This document shows positions 62,222 to 64,000 of a DNA stretch of 64,000 bases, piece after piece. Below the pieces are notes generated by a model. That model worked only from the letters and a program-made list of their open reading frames with translations, was not told the origin of the DNA and searched no databases. Source of the stretch: Lachnospiraceae bacterium (lineage in GTDB: Bacteria; Bacillota; Clostridia; Lachnospirales; Lachnospiraceae). The translations under genes were made by a program, and so were the position numbers. The stretch covers positions 1 to 64,000 of the forward strand of contig JAIKVW010000044.1 of NCBI GenBank assembly GCA_024685315.1. Direction: 5' to 3'. The stretch's first letter is position 1, and each line of letters opens with the position of its first letter.

Positions 62222-63175
62222 ATGTCATATTATTTAGGTAAGATATCAATTATTATTCCAGTTTTTAATGTGGAAGATTATTTGGACAAGTGTATAGATA
62301 GTATTTTGACTCAGTCTTACCGTAACTTGGAAATATTCTTAATTGATGATGGTTCAACTGACAACTCCGGAAAGATCTGTGAACATTATGCCGGTAAGGA
62401 TGATCGTATTAAATGCATACACCAGAAGAACGCAGGTGCAGCGGCGGCAAGAAATGCTGGGTTGAGGCAGGCATCAGGCGAGTATCTGGCTTTTGTCGAT
62501 AGTGACGATTACCTTGAGGCAGATGCTTATTCCTGTATGATAGAGCTTCTTAGGGAATATCAGGCAGATGCTGTGCAGTGTTCTTTTAGAAAAATTATGC
62601 ATGAAGGGTCGAAGGAATATATCGCAGAGCCCGTAGTTCGAAAGTATAATGCAATGGAATACTTAAAGAAATATACTGAAGACTGGACTTGCGGGCTTTT
62701 GTGGGATAAATTGTACAGGAGACAATTGTTCGAGGGCATTACTTTCGAGGAAGGGCATAGGATTGACGATGAGTTTTTTACCTATCAGGGGATGATGAAT
62801 GTGAATATGATCGTTCGATCTCCTCAAATAGTATATAACTATCGTCAACGATATGGCAGCTTAATGTGTGATCCCGATACAAAACAGGCTATTATTAATG
62901 ATAAGCTTGCATACCTTAAGATGCGGCGCGAGAAAGTATTGGCTTGTTTTCCTTCTTTAAAGCAGGATTTTGATTATCATTATTTAACTATGCTTGTAAT
63001 ACTGGCACAGGATAAAGATGCAGATACTGACAACATTATTGCAATCCAAAAGGCAATTAAAGATTATCTGGCATGTTCTGATACATGCAAAATGGAGTTT
63101 TCGTTGAAGAGAAAGCTTCATTGGATCATACGAAGCAGGCCGGAAAAAATTGTAGAGCATAATAACAAGAGCTGA
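62222..63175 (+). CDS. Glycosyltransferase family 2
   Basis: 317 residues. ISIIIPVFNVEDYLDKCIDSILTQSYRNLEIFLIDDGSTDNS, GEYLAFVDSDDYLEAD signatures; RIDDEFFTYQGM acceptor motif. Ribosome binding site weak. Third stand-alone GT2 of the cluster, A+T-rich. Donor unknown. Confidence 0.9.
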   Translation: MSYYLGKISIIIPVFNVEDYLDKCIDSILTQSYRNLEIFLIDDGSTDNSGKICEHYAGKDDRIKCIHQKNAGAAAARNAGLRQASGEYLAFVDSDDYLEADAYSCMIELLREYQADAVQCSFRKIMHEGSKEYIAEPVVRKYNAMEYLKKYTEDWTCGLLWDKLYRRQLFEGITFEEGHRIDDEFFTYQGMMNVNMIVRSPQIVYNYRQRYGSLMCDPDTKQAIINDKLAYLKMRREKVLACFPSLKQDFDYHYLTMLVILAQDKDADTDNIIAIQKAIKDYLACSDTCKMEFSLKRKLHWIIRSRPEKIVEHNNKS

Positions 63176-63192
63176 CGGGAAGGGCATGAGGT

Positions 63193-63753
63193 ATGACGGT
63201 AAAAAGTATTCTTGAAAGGCTTAGATTTCTCTTCATTGCCCCTGGAGTGAACTGGAAGGATAAATACTTATTAAAAGATGTTTCCAGGTGGAAAGAAATC
63301 TGGGGTGTCGAAGCCCCGAATAAGCAAGCATTGATGCACTTTTTATGGAATAATGCCGAATTCCGGAATCTTTTCATTTACCGGAATAGGTATAGGAAAT
63401 TTTATCGTTCCTGGATCAAACTTTGGTATCATCCTTTGGATACGCTCTTCCTTGAAGCGAAGGAAATTGGCGGAGGGCTTTTTATCCAGCATGGTTTTGC
63501 TACTATGGTCACAGCCGAGAAGGTCGGTGAGAACTGCTGGATCAATCAGCAGGTTACTATTGGATACAGCGGTCACGGGAGAGCACCTATTATTGGCAAT
63601 AATGTTATGATCACCTGCGGGGCAAAGGTGCTAGGGAGTATTACTGTTGGTGATAATGCAGTAATTGGAGCAAATGCAGTTGTAATTAGAGATGTGGAAC
63701 CAGGGGCAACAATGGTAGGTGTTCCGGCCCATAAAGTGGATAAGTCAAAATGA
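63193..63753 (+). CDS. Serine acetyltransferase-like (left-handed beta-helix) O-acetyltransferase
   Basis: 186 residues. Helical N-terminal half (about 1-85), then hexapeptide repeats: GGGLFIQHGFATMVTAEKVGENCWINQQVTIGYSGHGRAPIIGNNVMITCGAKVLGSITVGDNAVIGANAVVIRDVEPGATMVGVPAHKV. This is the CysE-like subgroup found in polysaccharide loci (as WcaB), more likely to acetylate a sugar than serine; no cysK is near. GGGAAGGG before the ATG. Overlaps the following gene start. Confidence 0.88.
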   Translation: MTVKSILERLRFLFIAPGVNWKDKYLLKDVSRWKEIWGVEAPNKQALMHFLWNNAEFRNLFIYRNRYRKFYRSWIKLWYHPLDTLFLEAKEIGGGLFIQHGFATMVTAEKVGENCWINQQVTIGYSGHGRAPIIGNNVMITCGAKVLGSITVGDNAVIGANAVVIRDVEPGATMVGVPAHKVDKSK

Positions 63754-64000
63754 TTAAAAGCAAAAGTGACCTTGAAAAGTATCAGTCTATGGATATGCGT
63801 TTTTATCGGCAGCAGGACGTGAAAACAAGAAGAATGTGCCGTCTGACTCAGGATCCAGTTTATTTGATTGACAAATATGTTACTTATCTTAGGAGAGAGG
63901 AATACTTCTACAATACCAGGAAAGGGAAATGGGGTACTATGAGGTATCTTGCTGCTTTTCGAAAGAAAAACAAGCTTGGGAACAAACTGGGTTTTAAAAT
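63750..64000 (+). CDS. Second serine acetyltransferase-like protein, N-terminal part (cut by window end)
   Basis: The reading frame is open from the ATG at 63750, which overlaps the previous stop (ATGA), to the end of the window: 83 residues. The visible part (KSKSDLEKYQSMDMRFY, then DPVYLIDKYVTYLRREEYFYNTRKGKWGTMRYLAAFRKKNKLGNKLGF) has the arrangement of the N-terminal helical region of polysaccharide-locus serine acetyltransferases, where a KLGF segment leads into the beta-helix. The catalytic part lies outside. Family call is by pattern only. Confidence 0.65.
   Translation, partial: MIKSKSDLEKYQSMDMRFYRQQDVKTRRMCRLTQDPVYLIDKYVTYLRREEYFYNTRKGKWGTMRYLAAFRKKNKLGNKLGFK

Overview
The window reads as a chromosomal segment of a Gram-positive, strictly fermentative clostridial bacterium, most likely Lachnospiraceae. 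Support: the neighbouring DUF5717/DUF5716 pair, a sortase-assembled pilus locus with class B sortase, the crotonase/3-hydroxybutyryl-CoA dehydrogenase pair of butyrate fermentation behind a Rex-like site, strong AGGAGG ribosome binding sites and TTGACA/TATAAT promoters. No ribosomal RNA is present, so the species cannot be named.

Layout. 1-810: first tRNA cluster (Asn, Glu, Thr, Met, an odd Asp-like gene, Leu, Arg). 1.1-5.7 kb: small membrane protein, DUF5662 protein, oligoendopeptidase F, a 23S rRNA methyltransferase and an ITP/XTP pyrophosphatase. 5.8-6.6 kb: second tRNA cluster (Pro, Arg, His, Gln, Lys, Leu). 6.6-17.1 kb: a divergently transcribed XRE regulator and a pilus operon (SipA-like signal peptidase homologue, pilin, class B sortase, accessory pilin, 1924-residue adhesin with nine ester-bond repeats, CAP-like protein). 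17.3-21.1 kb: crt, hbd, small XRE regulator, purA. 21.2-32.4 kb: a probable long operon of DUF5717, DUF5716, valS, folC, a 52-residue protein and a zinc-ribbon/TPR membrane protein. 32.4-35.9 kb: a glmS-type self-cleaving ribozyme followed by nagB, a GlmU-acetyltransferase-like protein, glmM and a small acidic protein. 35.9-36.6 kb: a gene-free, palindrome-rich tract. 36.6-39.7 kb: gdhA (minus) and an LCP-family protein, divergent. 39.8-45 kb: two TetR regulators, flavodoxin, carboxymuconolactone decarboxylase-like protein, nitroreductase and lon. 45.1-46.6 kb: aroA (minus). 46.8-64 kb: a surface-polysaccharide cluster (LtaS-like transferase, CapD-like dehydratase, EpsG-like polymerase, glycosyltransferases, pyruvyl transferase, flippase, F420-dehydrogenase-beta-like protein, two acetyltransferases, the last cut by the window edge). 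From about 55.4 kb this cluster becomes clearly richer in A+T.

Most striking observation: the glmS ribozyme, known as the glucosamine-6-phosphate sensor of the glutamine-dependent synthase GlmS, here lies directly before nagB, and nagB is followed by a GlcN-1-P acetyltransferase-like gene and glmM. The order (GlcN6P formation, mutase, acetyltransferase) is that of UDP-GlcNAc biosynthesis. The simplest reading is that NagB runs in the synthetic, ammonia-consuming direction in place of GlmS and that the ribozyme gives product feedback. This is inference; presence or absence of glmS elsewhere in the genome would be decisive. Other notable points are the Asp-type tRNA with a changed anticodon loop, the pilus locus with repeated XRE operator-like palindromes, a TetR operator-like sequence present before both tetR and lon, and the palindrome tract.
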